NCBI GenBank assembly: GCA_009773415.1
Contig: WSNO01000008.1
Coordinates: 73,600 to 113,082 of the forward strand
Reading direction: 5' to 3'
DNA: 39,483 bases
From: Nitrospirota bacterium
GTDB taxonomy: Bacteria > Nitrospirota > Thermodesulfovibrionia > Thermodesulfovibrionales > Dissulfurispiraceae
The first letter of the stretch is position 1. Each line of letters opens with the position of its first letter. Position numbers and translations under genes: made by a program. Of this stretch, positions 16,111-23,235 are shown piece by piece. The notes beneath the pieces are model-generated. The model did no database searches. It had not been told where the DNA came from and saw only the letters and a list, made by a program, of their open reading frames with translations.

Positions 16111-16659
16111 ATGCAGATAAAAAACAGCCGGCAGAGCATCCTTCGGGGCCTTGTGCTGATGAGCATCCTTGCGGCAGTTGTTGCGGCGGCATTCGGCGGA
16201 CTGAACTGGCTGTCGGCGTCGCTGCAGAGCGTTGCTGCCCGGCAGTTTGCAAGCATTGATGAAGCCCGGCGGAGCATCGGACTTGCCCAGGTCAGCGTGC
16301 CCGCCTATTTCCCGGAAGGCATTGCCTGGCCGCCGTCATCGCTCATTGGCCAGAAAAAACCGTTCCCTGCACTTGCGATGGAGTTCCGAACCATTCATGG
16401 CTCGGATACGGCACTCATCATTGTGCAGCATTCCGGGGGTAAAACTGCGCGCGCCCTCCAAAGACTGTCGCTCAGCACGGTTCTGGAAGAGACAGAGTAC
16501 ACGATCAAGAAACAGCCGGTACTTCTCCAGGTTGGCAGGTGCACCTCCGGCAGGCCATGCAGCCAGATGCACTGGACTCGCGCCGGCGTACAGCATACCG
16601 TCCTCTTTATGGGACCGGCACTTGAACTCATCAGACTATCTGAAAGCATGATCCACTAA
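16111..16659 (+). CDS. Membrane-anchored protein coupled to the M56 peptidase
   Basis: A 182-residue protein with one N-terminal TM helix (LVLMSILAAVVAAAFGGLNWL) and an exported domain of about 150 residues. The exported part contains VSVPAYFPEGIAWPP and a paired-Cys region GRCTSGRPCSQMHW. The layout is like small lipoprotein or anti-sigma-type DUF4367 proteins, which share a 'vPaylPeG' stretch, but I do not claim membership. It starts 3 bp after the M56 stop, so the two are probably translated together. It could be the substrate, inhibitor or sensor partner of the protease. Confidence 0.75.
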   Translation: MQIKNSRQSILRGLVLMSILAAVVAAAFGGLNWLSASLQSVAARQFASIDEARRSIGLAQVSVPAYFPEGIAWPPSSLIGQKKPFPALAMEFRTIHGSDTALIIVQHSGGKTARALQRLSLSTVLEETEYTIKKQPVLLQVGRCTSGRPCSQMHWTRAGVQHTVLFMGPALELIRLSESMIH

Positions 16660-16759
16660 CCGGCGCCTGCTGCGCACCTTGCGCTTTTCCGCGTTTCCGC
16701 ACTGTTTCTTCCCTCCCTGCCGTCAAACATACTTCATGCCAATCTAAGAACTTTTCCCC

Positions 16760-16789
16760 TTGGAAATAGGACATTTCGCCAATTATCAA
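16760..16789 (+). promoter_or_regulatory. Weak candidate promoter for the small-protein/cytochrome operon
   Basis: TTGGAA (16760-16765) and TATCAA (16784-16789) with an 18-bp spacer, each 4 of 6 to consensus. They lie in the 273-bp gap 16660-16932 before the first of the three small membrane proteins. Nothing else convincing is in this gap. Confidence 0.25.
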
Positions 16790-16932
16790 TGCTTTTTCAA
16801 AGTGATATGCTGAAGTCAAGAAGAAGAAAAACGAGAGAGGGGGAAAAACAAAAGCAGGCGGCACCGCCGGAAAAGCAGAATCACCGTTCCGGCTGGAGAG
16901 ATAGAAACAAAACAACCACGAGGAGGTGTACC

Positions 16933-17331
16933 ATGTTTCTCTACAAAGGTGGACAGACCGTCAAGAAGGGAACCTACTGGGAATCCGAAAAGAATGCCAG
17001 GATCGTCCTTGATACCGAAGGCATGCTTCCGGGCGGAACAAAGGAACTGTATTTCAGACTTCCTGAAAGCTATGCATTGATCCCGATTGTGCTCGTCGGA
17101 CTGGCACTCTCGATGGCGTTTCCCTATGGAGCAGGATTTCTGGTCTTCGTCACGCTGATTGCGCTTTCGGCAGCGGTTTACGCAGCGGGCACGGCAACGG
17201 CACGCCTCATGAAAGAAAAGCTCGGCAAAAATGCGAACTTCGGGTACAGCCCTACCACGGCATACCTGGCAGGCAAGAAAACAAAGAAGCGCGGCAAAGA
17301 TAACGAGACGAACAAGAACGAAGAGCAGTAA
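16933..17331 (+). CDS. Small membrane protein A of a three-gene set
   Basis: A 132-residue protein starting at the ATG 16933 behind a perfect AGGAGG. The N-terminal cytoplasmic part has the pattern YKGGQTVKKGTYW...TEGMLPGG...LYF. Two TM helices follow at about 48-65 and 67-88. Then comes a C-terminal YSPTTAYLAGKKTKKRGK motif and a charged tail. The N-terminal pattern recurs in the next gene product and the C-terminal motif in both following ones, so the three are related or bind the same partner. I do not recognise a named family. The position before a cytochrome/HybA/HybB set suggests an assembly or accessory role in that complex. Confidence 0.8.
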   Translation: MFLYKGGQTVKKGTYWESEKNARIVLDTEGMLPGGTKELYFRLPESYALIPIVLVGLALSMAFPYGAGFLVFVTLIALSAAVYAAGTATARLMKEKLGKNANFGYSPTTAYLAGKKTKKRGKDNETNKNEEQ

Positions 17332-17338
17332 GGAGGTT

Positions 17339-17369
17339 CCGGTGCAGGCGGATATGCAGCCTGCACCGG
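17339..17369 (+). other. Strong intercistronic hairpin
   Basis: Perfect 11-bp inverted repeat (17339-17349 and 17359-17369, loop GGATATGCA) between small membrane genes A and B. There is no T run, so it is not a standard terminator. It sits 14 bp before the GGAGGAGG site of gene B. It is likely to protect or process the mRNA or to set expression ratios. Confidence 0.7.
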
Positions 17370-17391
17370 TGAACTCCGGAGGAGGTGTTTC

Positions 17392-17763
17392 ATGGGTATG
17401 TACAGTGGCGGAACAGCAGTAGCACGGGGAGTATACTGGAATCCGGTTGACGGACAAGAAGTCCATATCCGGACACACGGTGTGCTTCCTGGAGATGGGA
17501 GCAGGAGATATCTGAAAATGACCGCTGTGGGGCTTCTCGTTGTCGCTCCGGTTTTCGGACTAATCTTTCTCCTCTTTCTGCCGCTCTTCGGAATAGGAAT
17601 GATCTTCATTCTCTGCATTGTTCCTATCATGAGCGGCCTCGCATCGGTCGCGATGACGGCTGTTCGCATATCGTCCGGCCTGGCAGGGACCGGCTGGAAA
17701 CCGTCACGCTCCTATTTTTCAGGCAGGGGAAAACGCACCGCGAAAAAACAGGAAGTCAAATAA
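17392..17763 (+). CDS. Small membrane protein B of a three-gene set
   Basis: A 123-residue paralogue of protein A. Shared residues line up from the first codon: M..Y.GG..V..G.YW, then I.T.G.LPG and a Tyr, followed by two TM helices (about 44-66 and 68-92). The C-terminal motif is GWKPSRSYFSGRGKRTAKK. Start ATG at 17392 with GGAGGAGG seven bases upstream. Function unknown. Confidence 0.8.
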   Translation: MGMYSGGTAVARGVYWNPVDGQEVHIRTHGVLPGDGSRRYLKMTAVGLLVVAPVFGLIFLLFLPLFGIGMIFILCIVPIMSGLASVAMTAVRISSGLAGTGWKPSRSYFSGRGKRTAKKQEVK

Positions 17764-17812
17764 ACCGGTCGTACTCTTTTGATCGGATAATCTTTCGCAT
17801 GGAGGAAGCCTT

Positions 17813-18202
17813 ATGAACACATTATTCGACTATATCAGCACAGTTAACGGCATACAGTATGCGCTGATGCTGGCGTTCATCATCGGGTTCGTTCTCTTTC
17901 TGGAATTGCTGAAACCGAAGCCGTTTGCCGGACTGATGAGAATTGCATCTGATGATATCGGATTCGTCAGGACGCAGTCGCCGGGAACACGGCTGCGGAG
18001 CATCAAGCGTTTATGCGCAGCGCCGTTGTTAGCGCTTTTTTACATTGCAGCCATTCCGATCCTTTTTGTCCACGGGGTTGCAGTCATCTTCAGCCGTGTC
18101 ATCATGGCGCTCACCTGGGTCAGCTGGAGTCCGGTGCGGGCATATTTTCGCGGCAGTAAAAAAGCGAAACGGCATGAATCGCCGGAACAGCACAGAACAT
18201 AG
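17813..18202 (+). CDS. Small membrane protein C of a three-gene set
   Basis: A 129-residue protein with TM helices at about 16-32 and 70-100. It lacks the GG...YW N-terminus of A and B, but ends with SWSPVRAYFRGSKKAKR, the same [WY]-x-P-x-x-x-Y-x-x-G plus basic cluster seen at the ends of A and B. The central region TQSPGTRLRSIKRL is basic. Ribosome-binding site GGAGGAA lies before the ATG. It precedes the five-heme cytochrome by 24 bp. Function unknown. Confidence 0.78.
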   Translation: MNTLFDYISTVNGIQYALMLAFIIGFVLFLELLKPKPFAGLMRIASDDIGFVRTQSPGTRLRSIKRLCAAPLLALFYIAAIPILFVHGVAVIFSRVIMALTWVSWSPVRAYFRGSKKAKRHESPEQHRT

Positions 18203-18226
18203 AACGCCGGAGCAAAGGAGGAGGCA

Positions 18227-18688
18227 ATGCCAAGGCTCATACTGAAGCTCGCAGCACTTGTTCTCTGCATCGCTCCGGTTTCATTTTTTCTGATCACTTC
18301 TGCCACCGGAACCGGAACAGCACTGCCGGGGATGATAACGATCAATGCCGTGCAAAACAAGTTCGGCCCGGTGCAGTTCGACCACGCCAAGCACGCAGCG
18401 CTCGCGGAAGGCTGCGGGCAATGCCATCACATGCACAACGACAAGGCGAATGCGACATGCAAGGAGTGTCATGCACTGAGCGCCGCGCACTTCAAGAACT
18501 CGGTAAAGCAGCAGTTTTTGCCGTGCAGCGGCTGCCACACCGAAACATCAGCCACAGCTCCCGAACTTCCGGGACTGAAAGTTGCGCTCCACAAAAAATG
18601 CTTCACATGCCACGTCGGCATGGGAGACCTCGGAGCATCACCCAGGGGATGCACGCAGATCTGCCACACACAAAAAGAAAAAGGATGA
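18227..18688 (+). CDS. Exported class III-type multiheme cytochrome c (five heme sites)
   Basis: A 153-residue periplasmic electron carrier with an N-terminal signal or anchor helix (LAALVLCIAPVSFFLITSATG). Four CxxCH sites are present (CGQCH, CKECH, CSGCH, CFTCH), and a fifth site near the C-terminus has the longer form CTQICH (CX3CH). The opening VQFDHAKHAALAEGCGQCHH is the cytochrome c3/c7 pattern, with axial His ligands before the first heme. AGGAGGAGG precedes the ATG. It probably accepts electrons from, or donates them to, the HybA-like ferredoxin encoded next. Confidence 0.9.
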   Translation: MPRLILKLAALVLCIAPVSFFLITSATGTGTALPGMITINAVQNKFGPVQFDHAKHAALAEGCGQCHHMHNDKANATCKECHALSAAHFKNSVKQQFLPCSGCHTETSATAPELPGLKVALHKKCFTCHVGMGDLGASPRGCTQICHTQKEKG

Positions 18689-18715
18689 CGTGCACACACG
18701 AGGAGGACAGCAACC

Positions 18716-19690
18716 ATGAGTGATGAAATAACAGGCACGCCGCACGATGAGCAGAAAAAGAACAGCGGGATAACCCGACGACGCCTTCTTTCACTCTCTC
18801 TGCTGGCTGGAGGCGCCGCTCTCGGTCTGTCGCGTCCGGCATCGGCACGACCCGAATTTTCCGGATGGCCGAACAGCTTCGGCATGCTGGTCGACCTGAG
18901 CCTCTGTGTCGGCTGCAGAAGCTGCGAACAGGCCTGCAACGAAGCCAACGCCATGCCGAAACCTGAAAGGCCGTTTGATGACGACGCAGTCCTGAAGGCA
19001 AAGCGCTGGCCTTCCGCAAAGGCATACACCGTTGTAAACCGTTATCCAAATGCGAAGAACAAGGAGCAGCCGCTCTACCGGAAAATTCAGTGCAATCACT
19101 GTCTCGAACCGGCATGCGCGACAGCATGCCCGATTCAGGCATACACCAAGACACAACAAGGAGCCGTCATCTATAACGAAGACCTCTGTTTCGGTTGCCG
19201 TTACTGCGTTATTGCCTGCCCGTTCAACATTCCGGGATACGATTATGAAAGCGTCACGGAAGCAAAAGTGGTCAAGTGCACATTCTGCAACACCCGCATT
19301 GAAAAGAACGGACTTCCGGCCTGCGCCGAGGCTTGTCCTTCAGGCGCGCTCACCTTCGGAAAGCGCACGGACCTCATCAAAATGGCGCGCAAGAGAATTA
19401 TGGAGAACCCGGGCAAATATCTCGATCATATCTACGGAGAACAGGAAGTCGGCGGCACCTCGTGGATGTACCTCTCCGCCGTGCCGTTTGAGCAGTATGG
19501 CCTGCCTGGCGGCCTGCCGAAGCGGCCGCTCATAGAATTGACGGAAGGATACCTCTCTTCGGTGCCGGTCATTTTCACCACTTTTCCGGCAATCTTCGGC
19601 ATGCTCTACGCAGCCCTTCACAAGAAAGAAAAGAGAGACGAAGGCGGACAGAAAACCGGGAGCGACTCCCGTGAGGTGAAGCATGAATAA
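18716..19690 (+). CDS. TAT-exported HybA/DsrO-like ferredoxin with C-terminal membrane anchor
   Basis: A 324-residue periplasmic iron-sulfur protein. The twin-arginine signal is TRRRLLSLSLLAGGAALGL. Four [4Fe-4S] sets follow: CVGCRSCEQAC, CNHCLEPACATAC, CFGCRYCVIAC and CTFC...CAEAC. Near residue 285 a hydrophobic helix (VPVIFTTFPAIFGMLYAAL) anchors the C-terminus, as in HybA. A hydrophilic Lys/Glu tail ends it. The stop overlaps the NrfD-like gene by 8 bp. The role is electron transfer between the quinone-reactive membrane subunit and the multiheme cytochromes. Confidence 0.93.
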   Translation: MSDEITGTPHDEQKKNSGITRRRLLSLSLLAGGAALGLSRPASARPEFSGWPNSFGMLVDLSLCVGCRSCEQACNEANAMPKPERPFDDDAVLKAKRWPSAKAYTVVNRYPNAKNKEQPLYRKIQCNHCLEPACATACPIQAYTKTQQGAVIYNEDLCFGCRYCVIACPFNIPGYDYESVTEAKVVKCTFCNTRIEKNGLPACAEACPSGALTFGKRTDLIKMARKRIMENPGKYLDHIYGEQEVGGTSWMYLSAVPFEQYGLPGGLPKRPLIELTEGYLSSVPVIFTTFPAIFGMLYAALHKKEKRDEGGQKTGSDSREVKHE

Positions 19691-20939
19691 GTTATCCGAT
19701 GTCGAACAGCGCCGCCCGTCCGATGAATCAGGCTTCCGCTCGCGTTTTCTCGCAAAGCTCTTCATGGGCATGTCGCCTGCGGACTATTCCCGATCACTCG
19801 TCACACCGTTCAATCTGCTGGCGGCAGCAATCCTCGCGACATCGCTGCCTGTCTTTTATATGCGCTATACACAGGGCCTGGCAACCGCCATCCATGCAGA
19901 TCACGAATATCCGTGGGGTCTGCTGCTGAGCTGGGGCATATTCGCAGGAGAGCCGCTTTTTGCCGCAGGCTTTGTTGTCGCGGCAGCTTACTATCTCTTC
20001 GGCATGAAGCACTATCGTGTTCTCGTGCGTCTCTCCGTGCTGGGCGGCATGCTCGGATACGCTTTTGCTGCCGCATATCTGCTGATCGATCTCGGCAGGC
20101 CCTGGCGCATCTACTATCCCATGCTGGTCAATTTCGGGCCGTCGTCGGTTCTGTTTGTCGTTGCATGGCATGTCGGCCTCTATGTGACGGTTCAGCTGCT
20201 CGAGTTCTCGCCGTCCATCCTCGAATGGATCGGCTCCCGCCGCCTCCACCGATGGGCCACGTCCATCACCGTTGCTCTGATTATCGGCGGGGTCATCCTG
20301 TCGACCGTGCATCAGTCGTCACTCGGCGCCATGTATCTGATTACGCCAGGCAAGCTCCACCCTCTCTGGTACAGCTCACATCTGCCGCTGCTCTTCTTCA
20401 GTTCGGCAATCTATGCGGCAATGTCGTTTGCGCTGCTGCTCGCCTTCGTTGCCGGTCGATATTTCAGGAAAACGTGCGATCAGGAGTTCCTCTCACACGT
20501 GCAGCCGCTGACGATCAGTCTCGGGAAAGGCGCCGCCCTTGCCATGTATGTTTACTGCGCTCTCAAGCTGCTGGCGCTGGCGCAGGACAACCACTGGGCG
20601 CTTCTTTCCACGCCATTCGGCTACTGGTATCTTATCGAACTCATCGGTTTTGTCGTCGTGCCGATGCTGCTGTTCACCGCCGGCGTCCGCATGGAGAAAA
20701 TCGGCCTGATACGTTTTTCGGCCTTCTATGCCATTGTCGGCATTGTCCTGAACCGTGTGAATGTAAACCTGATTGCTTACAACTGGAATCTGCCTGACCA
20801 CTGGAGCAAGATTATACCGCCATGGTCTGAAAACATCATGATCCTGGCCATGATAACGCTGCACATACTGGTTTTTCGCTGGATTATGAACCGGTTTCCG
20901 GTTACACGGGAGCTGCCGGAATATAAAGGAACGCACTGA
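19683..20939 (+). CDS. HybB/NrfD-like quinone-reactive membrane subunit
   Basis: A 418-residue protein with about ten TM helices of the NrfD/PsrC superfamily, HybB type. Marks are WGLLLSWGIFAGEPLFAAGF, YLLIDLGRPWRIYYP and STVHQSSLGAMYLI. The N-terminal 20 residues are cytoplasmic. Such subunits oxidise menaquinol, or reduce menaquinone, at the periplasmic side and exchange electrons with a HybA-like partner, encoded here immediately upstream with overlap. No hydrogenase genes are present in the set, so hydrogen is unlikely to be the substrate. Confidence 0.93.
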   Translation: MNKLSDVEQRRPSDESGFRSRFLAKLFMGMSPADYSRSLVTPFNLLAAAILATSLPVFYMRYTQGLATAIHADHEYPWGLLLSWGIFAGEPLFAAGFVVAAAYYLFGMKHYRVLVRLSVLGGMLGYAFAAAYLLIDLGRPWRIYYPMLVNFGPSSVLFVVAWHVGLYVTVQLLEFSPSILEWIGSRRLHRWATSITVALIIGGVILSTVHQSSLGAMYLITPGKLHPLWYSSHLPLLFFSSAIYAAMSFALLLAFVAGRYFRKTCDQEFLSHVQPLTISLGKGAALAMYVYCALKLLALAQDNHWALLSTPFGYWYLIELIGFVVVPMLLFTAGVRMEKIGLIRFSAFYAIVGIVLNRVNVNLIAYNWNLPDHWSKIIPPWSENIMILAMITLHILVFRWIMNRFPVTRELPEYKGTH

Positions 20940-20975
20940 AACGATTCGCTGCCGGAAACGGGAAGGGGGAATGTC

Positions 20976-23168
20976 ATGAGGTTGCCGCGCTGCGCAGCTC
21001 TTCTGCTGCTCACGTTCTGGCTGGCCCTGACCTTTGCCCATGCCGCTGCCGCTGCTGATGAAAGCACCGCAGCGGCCGAGCGCAAGCACTGCCTGAGCTG
21101 TCATGCAAAAAAAGGCTCCATCAAAAAATTCAGCGACGGCGACAGCGTTGCAACCTACGTGGACCCGAAAGCGTTCGAGCGCTCCATTCACGGTTCTCTT
21201 CCCTGTTCTGCCTGTCACGAAGAGTTCTCTGAACGTCGTCATCCGGACAGGGTATTCAGGACGAAACAGCAGTATCAGGTGCGTGAGTCGCGGCGCTGTC
21301 TCGCCTGCCATCCAGATGAGTCCATCAACGCAAGGCCAATCCATCAGTCGCTGTTCAAAAAAGAACAGGCGGGGCAGCCGCGCATCTGCACCAACTGCCA
21401 CAATGCTCATAGTGCCCAGCGGGTCAGGAAGGGTGCTGTTACCGCATCGGAAGAACAGTTCTGCATGCGCTGCCACAGGCATGCGAAGAACATGCAGTTT
21501 GCCGCCGGAGGATACGTCTCGGTTCAGATTGACATGGCAGTGCTTGCGAGTTCGGTACACCGGAATCTCAGCTGCTCGGACTGCCATCGCTCCTTTTCGG
21601 CATCTGAGCACCCCCGGCGACAGTTCCGGTCGATACGGGAATATCGCCTCTCGGCATCCGAACTCTGCCGCCGCTGTCATTATGACAAGCAGTCCAAAGT
21701 TGCCGACAGCATTCACTATTCTCTTGTCAGTACCGGGCGTCTTGGTGCGCCGACCTGTGTGGACTGCCACGGCGGACACGCGGTCACACCAATAGGCACC
21801 GACCGGCTGGCAATTGTAAAAAAATGTGCTCAATGCCATGCGCATGCTTACGCGGAATATGCACAGAGCGTTCACGGCAGTGCCCTCAGGAATACTGCCA
21901 ACCGCGACGTCCCGACCTGCATCGACTGCCATTCATCGCATACCATCAGAGCGACCCGCTCGGCTGCTTTCCACGATACCATTCCGGATACCTGCAGCGG
22001 ATGCCACGGAAAGCAGGAGATAATGGCAAAGTACGGACTTTCCACCGCCGTGGTAAGGACCTATCTGTCTGACTTTCACGGAATGACTCTTCAGTTGCAG
22101 CGCAAGGAGGTCCGGAGCAGACAGCGGCCTGCAGCATCCCTGGCGGTCTGTTCCGACTGTCATGGCAGTCACAGCATAGCACGCGCGGCAGGAGCAAATG
22201 CAGCCGTCATAAAAAGCAACCTGCTCAAGCGCTGCCAGTCCTGCCACCCGAACGCTTCCGAAAATTTCCCGGATATCTGGCTGTCGCATTACGAAACGAG
22301 CCTTGCAACAATGCCGCTGATCTTCGTCCTGGGGTGGTTTTACCGGATTATGCTCGTTGTCATGGTAGTCGGACTGGTATTTCAGATCGTTCTGGATATC
22401 CGGCGACGCCTCGAAAAACGACAGGAAGTCTGCATGTCAACAGGCTGGCCGGCAAATGACCGGCAGATGGTCAGACGCTTCAGCATGTACCGCATTATAG
22501 AGCATCTCGTTCTCATCGCTCTCTTTTTCACGCTCGTGCTGACCGGGTTGCCGCAGAAATTTCATCAGGTCAGCGCATGCCAGTCCATTATCCTCGTGCT
22601 CGGCGGCATTGATACCGTCAGGCTTATCCACCGCATTGCGGGTGGGTTGTTTCTTATGCTTGCAGTCCAGCACATTGCCGTAAATTTCATCGGAATTGTG
22701 TTCCGGCAATGGGATCCCTCGCTGCTCATCACCCTGAAAGATGTGAAAGATTCCGTGCATAATGCCCGCTATTACCTCGGACTGCTTCCGAATCCGGCGC
22801 TCTGCGGCCGTTTTACCTACAAGGAAAAATGTGTCTACTGGCTGGTGCTCATCGGCGGCATCCAGATGATAGTCACCGGGTTCATGCTCTGGTTTCCGGT
22901 TCTCGTCACAAAATATCTGCCGGGGCAATTCATCCCAGCAGCAAAAATAGTCCATAGCAGCGAGGCGATGATTACCCTCCTGCTTATCGCAACATGGCAC
23001 ATGTATGAGGTGATATTCAGTCCGGATGTATTTCCGATCAACAAAAGCATTTTTACCGGCTTCATGAAACAACGGCAGGCTGCCCGGCTTCACCCGCTCG
23101 AAATGGCTCAGCGACGGGAAATCGGCGAAGATGACCTTACGGAAATGACCAGGGAGCGGAAGCTATGA
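20976..23168 (+). CDS. 13-heme cytochrome c fused to a b-type cytochrome membrane domain
   Basis: A 730-residue protein. A signal peptide (LLLLTFWLALTFAHAAAAA) is followed by about 440 periplasmic residues with 13 CxxCH sites, the first CLSCH and the last CQSCH. Five TM helices follow, with membrane histidines in RIIEHLVL, RLIHRIAGG, LAVQHIAVN and LIATWHMYEV, consistent with a diheme cytochrome b561/FdnI-like domain. This single chain could carry electrons from quinol through b hemes to a chain of c hemes on the outer face. It is the last of the cytochrome/HybA/HybB set and starts 36 bp after the NrfD-like gene, with GGGGGAA before the ATG. Confidence 0.92.
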   Translation: MRLPRCAALLLLTFWLALTFAHAAAAADESTAAAERKHCLSCHAKKGSIKKFSDGDSVATYVDPKAFERSIHGSLPCSACHEEFSERRHPDRVFRTKQQYQVRESRRCLACHPDESINARPIHQSLFKKEQAGQPRICTNCHNAHSAQRVRKGAVTASEEQFCMRCHRHAKNMQFAAGGYVSVQIDMAVLASSVHRNLSCSDCHRSFSASEHPRRQFRSIREYRLSASELCRRCHYDKQSKVADSIHYSLVSTGRLGAPTCVDCHGGHAVTPIGTDRLAIVKKCAQCHAHAYAEYAQSVHGSALRNTANRDVPTCIDCHSSHTIRATRSAAFHDTIPDTCSGCHGKQEIMAKYGLSTAVVRTYLSDFHGMTLQLQRKEVRSRQRPAASLAVCSDCHGSHSIARAAGANAAVIKSNLLKRCQSCHPNASENFPDIWLSHYETSLATMPLIFVLGWFYRIMLVVMVVGLVFQIVLDIRRRLEKRQEVCMSTGWPANDRQMVRRFSMYRIIEHLVLIALFFTLVLTGLPQKFHQVSACQSIILVLGGIDTVRLIHRIAGGLFLMLAVQHIAVNFIGIVFRQWDPSLLITLKDVKDSVHNARYYLGLLPNPALCGRFTYKEKCVYWLVLIGGIQMIVTGFMLWFPVLVTKYLPGQFIPAAKIVHSSEAMITLLLIATWHMYEVIFSPDVFPINKSIFTGFMKQRQAARLHPLEMAQRREIGEDDLTEMTRERKL

Positions 23169-23235
23169 AAAAAGACATGGGAAGCCGCGGGATGAAGGTT
23201 GAAGTCGGGGTCATGGTGGTGTATGCTGGTGACAT

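Noticed and set aside
16660-16690. Sigma-54-like GG-N10-GC spacing (GGCGCCTGCTGCGC) upstream of the small membrane genes
   Set aside because: Only the GG/GC spacing fits; the flanking consensus bases do not and the region is simply GC-rich.
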